64,000 bases of DNA, from contig NZ_QEKM01000001.1 in the NCBI RefSeq assembly GCF_003096555.1, forward strand, positions 1,736,001-1,800,000, given 5' to 3'. Position 1 is the stretch's first letter, and the number at the start of each line of letters is the position of its first letter. The notes beneath the pieces are model-generated. The model searched no databases, was not told the DNA's origin, and was given only the letters and a program-made list of their open reading frames with translations. The DNA comes from Simplicispira sp. 125 (GTDB lineage: Bacteria; Pseudomonadota; Gammaproteobacteria; Burkholderiales; Burkholderiaceae_C). Made by a program: the position numbers and the translations under genes. This document shows, one piece after another, positions 63,052 through 64,000 of this stretch.

Positions 63052-63162
63052 AGCAGCTATCAATAAGTGAGCTTCTTGCGCTTAATTTACGGATGTCTTG
63101 GCTATAAATGTCCTTCAACAAGCCTAGACATGAGCGCAAGCAGCTCTATTTTTGATAGTGCA
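63052..63162. repeat. Dispersed element A, copy 9 (inverted pair)
   Basis: The left arm AGCTATCAATAAGTGAGCTT then CTTGCGCTT (63055-63083), and the right arm, read as complement, ACTATCAAAAATAGAGCTGC then TTGCGCTCA, form an inverted repeat of about 28 bases around a 47-base loop. This is the clearest paired copy in the window. The remaining gap to 63290 contains only the LysR-type operator candidate. Confidence 0.7.
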
Positions 63163-63259
63163 GCAGCCATCGCTTTGCCACGACACCCCACTCCGCAAGA
63201 TGATGGACATCGCGTTTGACGATGACTAGATACATAAACATAGGGGAAAATAGCCGAAA

Positions 63260-63276
63260 CTTCTCGAAATGAGAAG
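63260..63276. promoter_or_regulatory. Palindromic site upstream of the LysR-type gene
   Basis: CTTCTC-GAAAT-GAGAAG is a perfect 6-bp inverted repeat, 14 bases before the LysR-type start. LysR regulators bind such T-N11-A-type dyads near their own promoters, so it is a candidate autoregulatory site. Confidence 0.5.
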
Positions 63277-63290
63277 CCAAATACACCCCC

Positions 63291-64000
63291 ATGAAAAGCT
63301 CCGAGCGCAGTTTTGCGCGCCGTATCGATCTGACATCGCTGCAATTGTTTGTGGCGGTGTGCGAGCTGGGCAGCATTGGCCGGGCGGCCGAGCGCGAGTT
63401 TCTGGCCGCCTCGGCCATCAGCAAGCGCCTGTCCGACCTGGAAGCCGCTTTAGACACCGCCCTGCTCTACCGCCACAGCCGGGGCGTCACCCTGACCCCG
63501 GCCGGCGAGAGCCTGTTGCACCACGCCCGTACTGTGCTTTTTGGGCTGGAACGCATGCAGGGTGAGCTGAGCGAATACGCCGAAGGCGTGCGCGGCCATG
63601 TGCGCGTGCATGCCAACATTTCGGCCATCTTCCAGTTTCTGCCCGAAGACCTGGGCTCCTTTGCACGCACGCACAGCCAGATCAAGATCGACCTGCAGGA
63701 ACACCTGAGCCCCGATGTGCTGCACGCCGTACAGGAGGGGGCCGCCGACTTGGGCCTGTGCAATACCGGCAGCCATGGCGCCAGCGCCCTGCAAAGCCGC
63801 CCCTACCGCACCGACAACCTTGTGCTTGTTGTGCCGCAAGGGCACGCTCTGTCGGCGCAAGACGCTCTCTTTTTTGAAGAAGTACTGGACTGGGACATCA
63901 TTGGCCTGCATGCGGGCAGCAGCATCAGCCTGGCCATGCGCGCCGCCGCTGCCACGGCCGGCCGGCCGTTGCGCCAGCGCATCCAGGTCACGGGCCTGGA
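63291..64000 (+). CDS. LysR-family transcriptional regulator (partial, cut by the window edge)
   Basis: The visible 236 residues hold the N-terminal winged HTH (LQLFVAVCELGSIGRAAERE, then LAASAISKRLSDLEAAL, residues about 17-52) and the start of the substrate-binding domain (HVRVHANISAIFQFLPEDL; AADLGLCNTGS). The rest lies outside the window. No divergent target gene is visible at the left; the target may be downstream or elsewhere. The gene stands alone behind an element A pair and a palindromic operator candidate. Confidence 0.93.
   Translation, partial: MKSSERSFARRIDLTSLQLFVAVCELGSIGRAAEREFLAASAISKRLSDLEAALDTALLYRHSRGVTLTPAGESLLHHARTVLFGLERMQGELSEYAEGVRGHVRVHANISAIFQFLPEDLGSFARTHSQIKIDLQEHLSPDVLHAVQEGAADLGLCNTGSHGASALQSRPYRTDNLVLVVPQGHALSAQDALFFEEVLDWDIIGLHAGSSISLAMRAAAATAGRPLRQRIQVTGL

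Overview
The window looks like a chromosomal segment of a betaproteobacterium of the family Comamonadaceae (Acidovorax/Rhodoferax/Polaromonas-like). Evidence: high-GC coding DNA; betaproteobacterial gene orders such as rpsF-priB-rpsR-rplI-dnaB, ribBA-ribH-nusB, and acnB..mdh/gntR-sdhCDAB-sdhE-gltA; a RibBA with a degenerate GTP cyclohydrolase domain; and two dispersed repeat families that I recall as typical of these genomes. I see no tRNA, rRNA, insertion sequence, prophage or CRISPR array. The right edge cuts a LysR-type gene, and the left edge is intergenic.

Layout. 1-339: gene-free, with two 61-bp direct repeats that each carry a perfect DnaA box. 340-3614: DUF938 methyltransferase, small ferredoxin, riboflavin genes ribBA-ribH, and nusB. 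3693-8821: aminotransferase, ybgC-tolQRA (tolA frameshifted in a C8 tract) and trhP. 9142-9774: a DUF5610 gene behind a sigma-28-like promoter. 9878-21522: a TCA-cycle block: acnB, an exported protein, a CitE-like lyase and mdh leftward; gntR, sdhCDAB, sdhE and gltA rightward. 21702-23731: rnk, a small membrane protein and an acyltransferase. 24281-27850: proVWX osmoprotectant transporter.

28178-37501: PLD-family lipoprotein, dusC, methyltransferase, GNAT acetyltransferase, aldehyde dehydrogenase, small membrane protein and clpB. 37694-39953: bioY with a DUF1284 gene, facing birA across a candidate BirA operator. 39979-45548: molybdenum-cofactor genes (moaE, moaD, moeA) interleaved with small unknown genes and three predicted exported proteins. 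45548-50336: a leftward series alaA, hom, thrC, mobB, moeA, moaD joining threonine and molybdopterin synthesis. 50481-54360: Mth938-like protein, bcp, phoH, an AraC-type regulator and a VOC protein. 54461-57506: dnaB behind rpsF-priB-rpsR-rplI. 57742-61554: heat-shock genes grpE-dnaK-dnaJ with a strong sigma-32-like promoter, then a beta-CASP nuclease and a LysR regulator.

Most genes are core metabolism or housekeeping. The unusual content is mainly non-coding: a dispersed hairpin repeat (called element A here) lying just downstream of stop codons; a second repeat (element B), one copy of which is read in frame inside thrC and another of which abuts or forms the N-terminus of the CitE-like gene; the DnaA-box repeats; the sigma-28-like promoter; and the tolA frameshift. 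No clearly new defence or biosynthetic system is visible. The least explained protein-coding part is the exported-protein group at 41467-43751.
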